DNA of 64,000 bases from Acidisphaera sp. L21. Lineage in GTDB: Bacteria > Pseudomonadota > Alphaproteobacteria > Acetobacterales > Acetobacteraceae. The stretch lies in the NCBI RefSeq assembly GCF_009765685.1, contig NZ_LMUY01000103.1:97955-161954 (forward strand), read 5' to 3'. Positions 54,027-62,116 of the stretch are shown here, in pieces. How positions within the stretch are numbered: position 1 is the stretch's first letter; each line of letters starts with the position of its first letter. Under the pieces are notes generated by a model that did no database searches, was not told where the DNA came from, and saw only the letters and a list, made by a program, of their open reading frames with translations. The position numbers and the translations under genes are program-made.

Positions 54027-56467
54027 TGCCGACAGTCGACCAACTCGCACCAGCACCGGCCGCTGCGGACACCGACGAATTGCTTGCTTCCCAGTCTGGC
54101 GTTCTGCGGCGCGTCACTCGCGCTCAGTTACTCGCGGGCACGCAGTCGCAGATCACGCTTCCAACAGCAAATTTGCTGGGCCGTACGTCCAGCGGCTCCG
54201 GCTTGCCGGAACCAATCACGATCGGTGGCGGGCTCACACTCGCCAACGGCAGCCTATCCATGACGCCGGCTGCCGCTTTAAACCTTGCAAGCCTTGACGC
54301 ATCATCCGCCCTTGTAACGCCAGCCGGTGGAACCACCCCGCGCAGCCTTGCCGACCTTTTCGCAGCAGCCGTCTCACCCGAATCCTTCGGCGCGATCGGT
54401 GACGGCGTCACCGACGACACAGCTTCCCTCGCTGCTGCCGTCGCTACGTTGCGGCCCATTCTGCTTGGCCCGCGCACCTACGCCGTCAGCGGGCAATGGA
54501 CGATCCCGGTTGCCGCGATACTACTTGGCGCACCCGGCCAAACCCGGCTCCGGCGCAAAGCCCAAGCCACCGGCGGTGCCTGGATCGCTATCCAGGGGCC
54601 GAGCTTTCGCGCCCACGGCATCATCTTCGACGCCAATAGCCCCGCCATACCTGGTGAAAACTGGGCCGTCCTCGTTGCCCCCACGTGTCTACGCACCGAG
54701 TTTCACAACTGCGTTTTCACCAATGCGGGTGGTCCCAGCCTCGGCAACGGCCTCACCATTCTCGCCTCCGATCCTGCGACGACTGGTCATGTCATCGACT
54801 CGTGTGAGGCGATGGCAAATGCTGCCCATGGAATCTGGGTCCAGGCCGTCGACGGCGCGCGAATCACGAACAACCGCGTGCACGACAACGTCGCATACGG
54901 CATTAACGTCGATTATAACGACGCCACCTTCGTCCAGGCGGTTCGGCTTGCCCTCATCTCGGGCAATTCCTGCTGGAACAACGCACGCGGTATTGCCGTT
55001 GGCAACTTCAACGCAACCAACCGCGAACCCCCCAGCTGGGGCAACGCCAATCCAGACGCAATTGGCGCTGCCGTGGTCGATAATATCTGCCACGACAATA
55101 TCTATTACGGCATCGCCGTCTCCGGGCGTTCCCTACTGGTGCAGTCGAACCTGCTGACGGCCAATGGCAATACGGGAAATGGTGGCGCTGGCATTCTGGT
55201 CAACGCCGCCTACTCCCGCGTCGCCGACAACACGATCACCGGCAACAGCCAATTCGGGATCGATTCAGGCGGCAGCATCGTCCTGGATATCGCCGGTAAC
55301 CACATCACCGGAGCCGCCTGCGGCATCAATCCTGGCGGTAGCCAGGCCGTAACGGTGCGGTCGAATGTCCTCCAGGACAATGGCTGGGGCATGCTGGTCT
55401 ACAACGTCGAAACCGACGGCGCTGGCAATAATTTCGGCCTCGCCTGCAGCAACCTGGCCATCACCGACAACACGATCGGCATTTCCTCCGGCAATGGCGG
55501 CGGCATCTGGCTGATCGACGGACCACAATCCGTTCTTGTCGCCCGCAACAACTTCTTCGGAACCTCCGATGCCAGCATCGGCCAGTGCCTCTACACCAAT
55601 ACCGACAGCGTCCTGATCGAGGGTAACCGCTGGAACAACACCCAGCGCCTATTCGCCAATCCCACCGCGGTAAACGGCCTGCAAACCATTCTTCTGCCCG
55701 ACATCGCCGATGAAGTCATGCTCAGTGCCGTACCTTCCGGCGTGCAATCCATCAAAACGATGCACCAACTGAACGTCGCCGGGCAGATCACGTTCATCAA
55801 GCCGACCGCCGGCGGCTCTGGCTACACCCACGCCGCGGTTGCAATATCCGGCACCGGCACAGGCGCCACTGCTATCGCGTACATCGCCAATGGCGCGCTC
55901 ATCGGGGTTGCAATCGTCAGTCCCGGCTCTGGCTACGGTTCGCCAGGCAGCCCCGTCGCTGTCACCATCTCGGGCGACGGAACGGGCGCAGCGGCCACCG
56001 CCTCGGTGGGTCTTTCCGTGATCGAGGGGCGGCGCGTGCGCCTCGCCTGCAATACCGCGGTCCACTTCGCCCGCGCCGGGTCCAACCCGTTCCAGGAAAA
56101 TTGGACGCTTGGCGACATCACTGTCCCGGCCAACGCCACGATCACCTTCACCGGTGTCTTCGGCGCTTGGCGGGCCGACAACGTCCCGCTGGCCGACTAC
56201 ATCGCACCGCCCGGCGACGGCAGCCTTTTACTGCGCACCCTCCATGATGCCGACCTCATCGTTCGCCCATCCACCACCGGGCACTTCCGGGTCAGCACCG
56301 ACGCCGACCCAGGCGGTTATATCGCCGCAATCGGCCACGGAAGCCCCATTGGCGTGGTCACAGCGCCGCCGGGTTCGGACTATCGCAATCTCGACGGCGG
56401 CGTCGGCCAAACCCTTTGGATCAAACGCCTCGGCGCCGACTCGCAGGGATGGTTCGCTGTCGCCTGA
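54026..56467 (+). CDS. Tailspike with right-handed beta-helix
   Basis: An 813-residue protein. Residues 1-110 are a linker/head-binding part, followed by the pectate-lyase/tailspike entry motif FGAIGDGVTDDT (121-132) and a long series of parallel-beta coils rich in N-N, N-T-I-T-G and G-N-x-I motifs (about 150-530). Residues about 593-665 hold two copies of a Gly-rich repeat (GGSGYTHAAVAISGTGTGATAIAY and PGSGYGSPGSPVAVTISGDGTGAAATA). The final part is a beta-tail. It likely binds and cuts a surface polysaccharide; no active site is certain. Confidence 0.85.
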   Translation: MPTVDQLAPAPAAADTDELLASQSGVLRRVTRAQLLAGTQSQITLPTANLLGRTSSGSGLPEPITIGGGLTLANGSLSMTPAAALNLASLDASSALVTPAGGTTPRSLADLFAAAVSPESFGAIGDGVTDDTASLAAAVATLRPILLGPRTYAVSGQWTIPVAAILLGAPGQTRLRRKAQATGGAWIAIQGPSFRAHGIIFDANSPAIPGENWAVLVAPTCLRTEFHNCVFTNAGGPSLGNGLTILASDPATTGHVIDSCEAMANAAHGIWVQAVDGARITNNRVHDNVAYGINVDYNDATFVQAVRLALISGNSCWNNARGIAVGNFNATNREPPSWGNANPDAIGAAVVDNICHDNIYYGIAVSGRSLLVQSNLLTANGNTGNGGAGILVNAAYSRVADNTITGNSQFGIDSGGSIVLDIAGNHITGAACGINPGGSQAVTVRSNVLQDNGWGMLVYNVETDGAGNNFGLACSNLAITDNTIGISSGNGGGIWLIDGPQSVLVARNNFFGTSDASIGQCLYTNTDSVLIEGNRWNNTQRLFANPTAVNGLQTILLPDIADEVMLSAVPSGVQSIKTMHQLNVAGQITFIKPTAGGSGYTHAAVAISGTGTGATAIAYIANGALIGVAIVSPGSGYGSPGSPVAVTISGDGTGAAATASVGLSVIEGRRVRLACNTAVHFARAGSNPFQENWTLGDITVPANATITFTGVFGAWRADNVPLADYIAPPGDGSLLLRTLHDADLIVRPSTTGHFRVSTDADPGGYIAAIGHGSPIGVVTAPPGSDYRNLDGGVGQTLWIKRLGADSQGWFAVA

Positions 56468-56492
56468 CCGCACACCAGGAAGACCGTGGCCC

Positions 56493-56780
56493 ATGCCAGA
56501 CGACGCCAAACCCGACTTGCGGGCCCAGGAACTCGCCGAACGCGCGGCGTTTCGCTCGATCACCGACACTTTTCGCCTGCTCGGCATCGACATTACCGAG
56601 ATGGGCGATGTGAACGACCTACGGGACGATTTCCGCTTCATTCGCCGCCAACGTGAAAACAACGAAATTCGCCGAACCGAGGCAAGCAAATCCGCCGTTA
56701 CTGCCGTCATTGGCGGTGTCGTGGGGATGCTAATAAGCGCCGTCACCTGGCTCCTCACTATCGCAAGGCATCCGCAATGA
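56493..56780 (+). CDS. Small membrane protein (holin-like)
   Basis: A 95-residue protein: a charged helical N-terminus (QELAERAAFRSITDTFRLLGIDITEMGDVNDLRDDFRFIRRQRENNEIRR) followed by one C-terminal transmembrane helix (AVTAVIGGVVGMLISAVTWLLTI) and a short basic tail. This topology is seen in small phage proteins often annotated as holin-like or DUF-type. The ATG at 56493 is preferred. No endolysin is found next to it, so a lysis function is uncertain. Confidence 0.6.
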   Translation: MPDDAKPDLRAQELAERAAFRSITDTFRLLGIDITEMGDVNDLRDDFRFIRRQRENNEIRRTEASKSAVTAVIGGVVGMLISAVTWLLTIARHPQ

Positions 56781-57280
56781 GGATCAACCTACGCAGCCCG
56801 ATATGCCGTCGCAATATCGTCGCGGGCCTTGCTGGCCTGGCACTCGGCGGCCTATTCGGCTTCGGCTTGATCGTGTGGACCAACCGCATCTCCCCTATCG
56901 TGATCCATGAGGCGCAGGAGGTCGACGGCGTTGCCACCCGCAATGGCCATATCGACCTATATTTCGAGTTCGACCGCACCCGTGATTGCCCAACGGACAC
57001 GTCGCGTTGGCTGTGGACTTGGGTCGACCATAACGGGACGCGGATCAAGCAATTCTATCCGCTGCTCAACACCACCACCACCCTCACCGACGTGGGGCGC
57101 GATCAGCGCTTCATCCTGACCATCCCGATCCCGCCCGGGGTCTGGCAAGGCCAGTGGTATTATTGGTCAAAAACGGTCGATCACTGCTCACTCCTTGCCG
57201 GATTATTTCAATCCAGGATTCGCGAGAGCAACGACATTCCAATCCAAATCGTGGCTGACGCCCCAGCATCTTCTCATTGA
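56777..57280 (+). CDS. Membrane-anchored hypothetical phage protein
   Basis: A 167-residue protein: N-terminal transmembrane helix (NIVAGLAGLALGGLFGFGLIVWTN) then a beta-sandwich-like extracytoplasmic domain (EVDGVATRNGHIDLYFEFDRTRDCPTDTSRWLWTWVDHNG, FILTIPIPPGVWQGQWYYWSKTVDHCSLL). Two cysteines may pair. It overlaps the previous gene in an ATGA, so the two membrane proteins are translationally coupled. A role in exclusion or lysis is possible; no family is recognised. Confidence 0.65.
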   Translation: MRINLRSPICRRNIVAGLAGLALGGLFGFGLIVWTNRISPIVIHEAQEVDGVATRNGHIDLYFEFDRTRDCPTDTSRWLWTWVDHNGTRIKQFYPLLNTTTTLTDVGRDQRFILTIPIPPGVWQGQWYYWSKTVDHCSLLAGLFQSRIRESNDIPIQIVADAPASSH

Positions 57281-57378
57281 CGCCGCGGCTGCCTGCCCGG
57301 TTACAATTCCGCACAAAGCTGAGGATGTGCTTCGTGAGAGACGGGACTATCAAGCGATGCCACGGAGGAGTGAGGCAA

Positions 57379-57471
57379 ATGGCTCATCGTTATCTACTGA
57401 CCCGCTTCCTGTTCACAGCGAGCGCTCTCGCGATGATTGGCTGCGTTTCAGCCGCTTGCGCTCTCGGATAG
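57379..57471 (+). CDS. Candidate 30-residue membrane/lipoprotein peptide
   Basis: The ATG at 57379 follows GGAGGAGTGAGG, a strong ribosome-binding region. The peptide MAHRYLLTRFLFTASALAMI continues GCVSAACALG, a basic start and a hydrophobic helix with a lipobox-like M-I-G-C. It may be an entericidin-type small lipoprotein or a short membrane toxin. It could also be a fortuitous ORF in a non-coding gap. Confidence 0.35.
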   Translation: MAHRYLLTRFLFTASALAMIGCVSAACALG

Positions 57472-57533
57472 TCACTCCTGGGCATGCGGTGCCAAAGCAC
57501 CACCCGTCCTAGCTTTACAAAATCGCGATCTAG

Positions 57534-57558
57534 AAGCGGGGCGGCAGTTGCCCCGCTT
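57534..57558. terminator. Hairpin before the glycosyltransferase operon
   Basis: AAGCGGGGC (57534-57542) and GCCCCGCTT (57550-57558) form a perfect 9-bp stem with a 7-nt loop 41 bp before the glycosyltransferase start. It probably ends phage transcription. No U-tract. Confidence 0.55.
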
Positions 57559-57598
57559 GGCTGCTCGTTGTCTAGTGTTCCGGCAATCCACCCGGGAT

Positions 57599-58462
57599 AT
57601 GATGCCGCCAAAAGTCGCCTCGATCACCATGGCCTACAATGAATCGGTGCTTCTGCCGGTCTGGGCGCGGCACTACGCGCGCCAGGTTGGAGCCGACCAT
57701 TGCTATGTCGTCGATCACGGCTCGACTGAGCCATTGGTGCTCCCGCCTGGCGTAAACACGATTCGTATTCCACGATCTCCGCACGACGATCAGCGGCGCG
57801 CGCGGTTTATCTCTGGGCTTACGGCCAGTCTGCTAAACTACTATGACTGGGTAATCCATACAGACGTCGATGAGTTGGTCCTAGCCGACCCTCACCATTT
57901 CTCTGACTTACCGGCTTTCTGCGCCGCGACGAGCCTGCAGACCGTATCGACGATTGGGTTTGACGTCCAGCACGTCCCCGTCATTGAACCGCCATTAAAT
58001 CCCGCCAGCCCCCTCGGCGATCAGCGGCAATGGGTCCGCTTCACCAGCGCGATGTGTAAACCGGTGCTAACCCGGCGCGCTATCGCCTGGGCGCCGGGTT
58101 TCCATTGCGCCGACCAACCATTGGCGTTTGCACCGCTCTATCTCTTTCACCTGCACTGGGCGGACCGCGACATCGGGATGCAGCGCCTGAAGAAGACCCG
58201 CGATATGGCCTGGGCAAAGGGTGATTTCGGCGCCCACCAGCGCGTGGCCGATCGCGATTGGGCCGAATTGTTCGACGCTATGGCTGCGCTGCCCCGCCTC
58301 GACCCTGTCGAATTCGACCCGGCGGCCGCGCCGATCCGCGATTGGCTGAAGCGCACGGTGGACAGTGGCATAGGCCGCGAGCACGAGACGTATACCTTCG
58401 ACCTGCACGTCAATGCCGGGGAGCTCTGGTCCATCCCCCCCCACTTCCGCGCTCGGCTCTGA
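57599..58462 (+). CDS. Glycosyltransferase (GT2-like, GT-A fold)
   Basis: A 287-residue glycosyltransferase. SITMAYNESVLLPVWARHYARQVGADHCYVVDHGSTEPLVLPPGVNTI is the nucleotide-binding start of the Glyco_tranf_2_4 (DUF4422-like) type, and HTDVDELVLADPHHF contains the metal-binding DxD. The ATG at 57599 is followed by a second ATG at 57602. The hydrophobic YLFHLHWAD near residue 200 is a family feature. It is 16 bp upstream of the Rieske gene and thus probably cotranscribed. Acceptor unknown; could act on surface polysaccharide or on a small molecule. Confidence 0.82.
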   Translation: MMPPKVASITMAYNESVLLPVWARHYARQVGADHCYVVDHGSTEPLVLPPGVNTIRIPRSPHDDQRRARFISGLTASLLNYYDWVIHTDVDELVLADPHHFSDLPAFCAATSLQTVSTIGFDVQHVPVIEPPLNPASPLGDQRQWVRFTSAMCKPVLTRRAIAWAPGFHCADQPLAFAPLYLFHLHWADRDIGMQRLKKTRDMAWAKGDFGAHQRVADRDWAELFDAMAALPRLDPVEFDPAAAPIRDWLKRTVDSGIGREHETYTFDLHVNAGELWSIPPHFRARL

Positions 58463-58478
58463 CCCGCTAGGTCAGGGC

Positions 58479-59534
58479 ATGTCAGGCACCAACCAATCCG
58501 GAATGCTCCGTGGCTTCTGGTATATCGCCGGTTTGTCCCGCGCCCTCGCCAAGGGGGCGACCAAACCGGTTACACTCCTGGGCGACGAACTGCTGATTGG
58601 CCGCCGCCCAGATGGGCAGGTTTTCGCCTACTCGGACCGGTGCCCCCATCGCGGTATGCCGATGCGGCACGGCAGTTTCGATGGCACCAATCTTCAATGC
58701 TGCTACCACGGCTGGCAGTTCTCGGCCGAAAACGGCGTCTGCATCCACATTCCGGCTCTCGCAGACGCCGATCCGACGCAACCAGGCCGCTTTCGCCTGC
58801 GCTCCTATCCTTGCCGCGACGTCCAAGGCAACGTCTGGGTCTATATCCCAGCCGGCCGCACGCTGCCCAACACCCTGCCTGATGTGCCGCAGGTTCCTGG
58901 CTTCGATGGGATCGCGCCGCAGATCGCCACGACCATGCGCTTCCCGTCCAATGCCGACATCGCCGCCTATGGCTTTTGCGACCCGGCGCACCCCGCATTC
59001 GTCCACACCTCGCGCTGGTGGAAGTCCAAGGCCGGCCTAAAGCTACGTCCCAAGAAAAAAGCGTTCGAGCCTGCGCACCACGGTTTCCGCATGAAATCCC
59101 ACCAACTGAGCGGCGGCGCTCGTCCGTATCGCCTCATGGGAACAGACGTTCAGGTCGACGTCACCATTGGCTTACCTGGGTTGCGTATCGAGCATATCCG
59201 AGGCAGCCGCCATTCCGCCTGCGTGCTTGCGGCCGTTACACCCGTGACGGAAACCACCACGGACGTCCATTATTGCGTCTACTGGACGATGCCCTGGTTG
59301 GCGCCGCTGCGCCCCTTTGCTGCCTGGATGGCGCGCGATTTCCTGAGCCAAGACCTCGATATGGCTGCGAAACTTGCCCATGGCGCAGCGACCCCGCCCA
59401 TGCTGTTCGTCGGCGACCCCGATATCCAGATTGCCTGGCTGATGCGGCTCAAACGCGAATATTTAGCGAGCCAAGTTGAGGATCGCCCGTTCGTAAATCC
59501 GCTGACCGAACAGGTTTTGGAGTGGAAGAGCTAG
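58479..59534 (+). CDS. Rieske [2Fe-2S] aromatic-ring-hydroxylase-type oxygenase
   Basis: A 351-residue terminal oxygenase. The Rieske domain has C55-P-H57-R-G and C74-C-Y-H77-G-W (motif C-x-H...C-x2-H). The catalytic domain carries D168-P-A-H171-P-A-F-V-H176, the mononuclear iron ligand pattern D-x2-H-x4-H. C-terminal portion includes LMGTDVQVDVTIGLPGLRIEH and a long helix. It would be a monooxygenase or dioxygenase needing a reductase, not seen here. It lies in the GT-Rieske-egtB-egtD operon, 53 bp upstream of egtB. The substrate may be the histidine-derived product of EgtBD. Confidence 0.9.
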   Translation: MSGTNQSGMLRGFWYIAGLSRALAKGATKPVTLLGDELLIGRRPDGQVFAYSDRCPHRGMPMRHGSFDGTNLQCCYHGWQFSAENGVCIHIPALADADPTQPGRFRLRSYPCRDVQGNVWVYIPAGRTLPNTLPDVPQVPGFDGIAPQIATTMRFPSNADIAAYGFCDPAHPAFVHTSRWWKSKAGLKLRPKKKAFEPAHHGFRMKSHQLSGGARPYRLMGTDVQVDVTIGLPGLRIEHIRGSRHSACVLAAVTPVTETTTDVHYCVYWTMPWLAPLRPFAAWMARDFLSQDLDMAAKLAHGAATPPMLFVGDPDIQIAWLMRLKREYLASQVEDRPFVNPLTEQVLEWKS

Positions 59535-59587
59535 AATTCCTGGGAACCATCGCCATTTGATCGCCGTTCGACCTGCGGAGGGTGGCA

Positions 59588-60763
59588 ATGGGCTTGATGG
59601 ACGAGACCGAAATTGGCGCCTTTCTCGCGGTTCGGCGCCATACGGAGGCAATCTGCAGCAATCTCACCCCCGAAGACCAATGTATTCAGTCGATGCCCGA
59701 CGCCAGCCCCGCGAAATGGCATCGTGCCCATACGACTTGGTTTTTCGAGCAATTCATCCTCGCGCCGCATATGGACGGCTACAAGACGTTCAGCCCAGAA
59801 TTCAGCTACCTTTTTAACTCGTATTATGAGACGGTCGGCGCCCGACACCCTCGCTTCGCCCGTGGCATGATCACCCGCCCAAGCACCGATCACGTCACCG
59901 AATACCGCGCCCACGTCGATGCCGCGATGGCGGAGTTTATCGGCTCGGGTCGCGCAAGTTCGGCGCTCCTCGCCCTAGGGCTTCAACACGAGCAGCAGCA
60001 CCAAGAACTGATGATGACGGACGTTTTGCACGCGTTCGCGCAGAACCCGCTTGCCCCCGCCATGATCCCCGCCTGGTGTCCACCTAGCCCCAGCACACTT
60101 GCTGACGAATTCATCGTATTTGAGGGCGGGATCGTCAACATCGGCCATGACAGCCAGCGTTTTGCCTTCGATAATGAAGGGCCGAGCCACAGGTCGCTGC
60201 TAGCGCCCTACCGCCTTGCGAACCGGCTGGTTCGGAACCGCGCGTGGTTAGCGTTCATCGCGGCCGGTGGTTACACAACCCCGACGCTCTGGATGTCGGA
60301 GGGTTGGGCTGCGGCGCAGGAGAACGGTTGGAACGCCCCGCTGTATTGGCGCAAGACCGACGATCGTTGGACGGTGTTCACACCAGGCGGCGAACGCCCG
60401 ATTGACCTCGATGAGCCCGTTCGCCACGTCAGTTGGTATGAGGCTGACGCTTTTGCACGTTGGTCCGACGCACGCCTTCCGACTGAGTTCGAGTGGGAGG
60501 CTGCGAGCGAGGATCCACGTATAACGGAGCGCGAGGGGCATGTCTGGCAGTGGACCGCCAGCGCCTATCTTCCTTATCCGGGCTTCCGCCCGGTCGCGGG
60601 CGCGATCGGCGAGTACAACGGCAAGTTCATGATCAACCAGATGGTTCTACGTGGCGGCTCCATGGCGACGCCGCCGGGTCACACACGGCCAACCTATCGC
60701 AATTTCTTTCACCCCGACCGGCGCTGGCAGTTCACTGGCCTGCGCCTAGCATTGGATCTCTAA
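59588..60763 (+). CDS. egtB: Ergothioneine biosynthesis protein EgtB (sulfoxide synthase)
   Basis: Nonheme iron enzyme that joins cysteine or gamma-glutamylcysteine to hercynine with O2 to give a sulfoxide. Of 391 residues, the N-terminal DinB-like part has WHRAHTTWFFE (His48) and HEQQHQE with His134 and His138, the expected iron ligands. The C-terminal FGE-sulfatase-type domain has LPTEFEWEAA and VLRGGSMATPPGHTRPTYRNFFHPDRRWQFTGLRLAL. The ATG at 59588 follows GGAGGG at 5 nt. Donor (Cys or gamma-Glu-Cys) cannot be fixed by eye; egtA and egtC are absent, favouring cysteine use. Confidence 0.93.
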   Translation: MGLMDETEIGAFLAVRRHTEAICSNLTPEDQCIQSMPDASPAKWHRAHTTWFFEQFILAPHMDGYKTFSPEFSYLFNSYYETVGARHPRFARGMITRPSTDHVTEYRAHVDAAMAEFIGSGRASSALLALGLQHEQQHQELMMTDVLHAFAQNPLAPAMIPAWCPPSPSTLADEFIVFEGGIVNIGHDSQRFAFDNEGPSHRSLLAPYRLANRLVRNRAWLAFIAAGGYTTPTLWMSEGWAAAQENGWNAPLYWRKTDDRWTVFTPGGERPIDLDEPVRHVSWYEADAFARWSDARLPTEFEWEAASEDPRITEREGHVWQWTASAYLPYPGFRPVAGAIGEYNGKFMINQMVLRGGSMATPPGHTRPTYRNFFHPDRRWQFTGLRLALDL

Positions 60764-60767
60764 GCCC

Positions 60768-61715
60768 ATGCCAGACGGTTACAACGCGCCTGCAGCGTCG
60801 ATAGTCGAAGAAGTTTTGATGGGCCTCAGCCAGCCGCAAAAGACGCTGCCGGCGAAGTTTTTCTACGACGCCGAAGGATGCCGTTTGTTCGGGAAGATCA
60901 CCCGTCTGCCAGAGTATTACGTAACTCGGACCGAACAGGCGCTGCTACAGCAAGTCGCACCGGAGTTGCCCCGCATGCCGGGCTGCGCGCTTGTCGAATA
61001 CGGTGCGAGCGATGAGAGCAAGGCCATGATGTTGCTCGATCATATCGGGGCGAGTGCCTATGTTCCGGTCGATATCGCCGATTCAGCGCTACAGGATCTG
61101 ACCCAGCGCCTGCATACCGCGCGTCCATCTTTGTCGGTTCATCCAGTGGCGGCGGACTTTCTACGTCCACTCGCCCTGCCGCATCAGACCTCCAGTCAAC
61201 AGCGTTTCGGGTTTTTTCCTGGTTCGACGATTGGGAATCTGGATCATGCGACGGCCCACCGCTTTCTCGTCCAGGTTCGGGAGACATTGGGCGCAAACGC
61301 TCGTTTCCTCGTTGGAGCGGATCTTCGCAAGGATAGCTCAATCCTCATTCCCGCCTATGACGACGCGCAGGGTGTGACGGCGGCGTTCAACCTGAACCTT
61401 CTGTCCCACCTCAACCGGGAAATCGGGACTGATTTCGAGCTCGAGAATTTCTCCCACCGCGCCGTATGGAATGATAGCGAGGGTCGGATAGAAATGCATT
61501 TGGTCTGCGCACATCGTCAGACTGTGAGCGTTGGGGGAACGACGATCGTGTTTGACGGCGGTGAGACCATTCATACTGAGAACAGCTACAAGCACACGGT
61601 GCCTCAACTTCGCAGCATGGCGGAGCGCGCCGGGTGGCGCTCCGAAAAGGTTTGGACAGACCCGGCTGAGTTGTTCTCGATCCATCTTCTAGCTGCAGAC
61701 GACGTGGTAAACTAG
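60768..61715 (+). CDS. egtD: Histidine N-alpha-methyltransferase EgtD
   Basis: SAM-dependent trimethylation of histidine to hercynine. The 315-residue protein has LPAKFFYDAEGCRLFGKITRLPEYYVTRTEQALL, the conserved EgtD start, the SAM-site region VEYGASDESKAMMLLDHI (the usual Gly-Ser-Gly loop is changed), VPVDIADSAL, FFPGSTIGNLDHATAHRFL, and the histidine-binding stretch YNHLN-like AFNLNLLSHLNREIGTDFELENFSHRAVWN. It starts 4 bp after egtB, so they are cotranscribed. Together they give the minimal ergothioneine core; a C-S lyase EgtE is not nearby. Confidence 0.92.
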   Translation: MPDGYNAPAASIVEEVLMGLSQPQKTLPAKFFYDAEGCRLFGKITRLPEYYVTRTEQALLQQVAPELPRMPGCALVEYGASDESKAMMLLDHIGASAYVPVDIADSALQDLTQRLHTARPSLSVHPVAADFLRPLALPHQTSSQQRFGFFPGSTIGNLDHATAHRFLVQVRETLGANARFLVGADLRKDSSILIPAYDDAQGVTAAFNLNLLSHLNREIGTDFELENFSHRAVWNDSEGRIEMHLVCAHRQTVSVGGTTIVFDGGETIHTENSYKHTVPQLRSMAERAGWRSEKVWTDPAELFSIHLLAADDVVN

Positions 61716-61763
61716 GTTGTTAAGCTACGCCTAAGCCATCCGGCCCATCCTCGTCCCACAAGA

Positions 61764-61799
61764 TCGGATCATGGGAGCTAGCGTGCTTCCATGATCCGA
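61764..61799. terminator. Strong bidirectional terminator after egtD
   Basis: TCGGATCATGG (61764-61774) pairs perfectly with CCATGATCCGA (61789-61799); the stem extends by GAG/CTT with one G-U, giving about 14 bp and an 8-nt loop. It lies between the convergent egtD and DUF2934 genes. Confidence 0.75.
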
Positions 61800-61804
61800 G
61801 AGTA

Positions 61805-62116
61805 CTACCTCACACGCTTGCTTGGTGTTTGTCGCTGCTCACCCTGGTCAGTCATGCGGCCGGGAATTTCCCCCAAATTGTCCTGGATCGAGGCCTCTTC
61901 AACTGCTTGGCCGAGGATCACGCTCGGATCGTCGGGACTAGGCACTGGCTTTTGTCCCGCGCCGGCACTCTGCTCCATGCCGACCAGTTCGCGGGCTCGT
62001 TCCCAGTATTCCAGATCGGCACCATGCGGGCTGCCATCGGCCTCCCACAGCAGGTAGGCTCGTTCGCGGATCAACTGCTCGCGGGCGCTGTCGTATTCCA
62101 GCGGGTTGTCTGACAT
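61805..62116 (-). CDS. DUF2934 domain protein
   Basis: A 103-residue protein. Residues 10-45 (YDSAREQLIRERAYLLWEADGSPHGADLEYWERARELV) match the small DUF2934 domain (I-R-x-R-A-Y-x-L-W-E-x-x-G-x-P-x-G-x-x-x-x-x-W-x-x-A). The rest is polar and probably disordered. The ATG at 62116 has AAAGGAG with 7-nt spacing. Function is not known; family members are common in rhizobia and relatives. Confidence 0.85.
   Translation of the reverse strand: MSDNPLEYDSAREQLIRERAYLLWEADGSPHGADLEYWERARELVGMEQSAGAGQKPVPSPDDPSVILGQAVEEASIQDNLGEIPGRMTDQGEQRQTPSKRVR

Larger units (their letters stand above)
34032..57280. mobile_element. Contractile-tailed (myovirus-like) prophage or domesticated phage element
   Basis: A continuous 23-kb block of phage genes, almost all on the plus strand with short gaps or overlaps: repressor, GcrA-like regulator, terminase, portal, capsid, connectors, tail sheath and tube, frameshifted chaperone, baseplate (gpU, X, D, V, W, J, I equivalents), fibres and tailspike. 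Tail sheath plus gpV/W/J/I indicate a contractile tail. No integrase, transposase, replication gene, lysozyme or head protease was recognised, and no attachment-site repeats were found by eye. Edges are set by the outermost phage-like genes and are approximate. Confidence 0.88.
57281..57598. other. 318-bp gap at the right edge of the phage block
   Basis: Separates the last phage gene from the glycosyltransferase gene. It has one candidate small ORF at 57379-57471 and a hairpin at 57534-57558, both listed separately. No attachment site or tRNA remnant was recognised. Confidence 0.6.

Noticed and set aside
57599-60763. Selenoneine (SenA/SenB/SenC) cluster
   Set aside because: The glycosyltransferase is GT-A with a DxD motif rather than a SenB-type enzyme, no selenophosphate synthetase is present, and EgtD is next to EgtB, so ergothioneine is the better reading.
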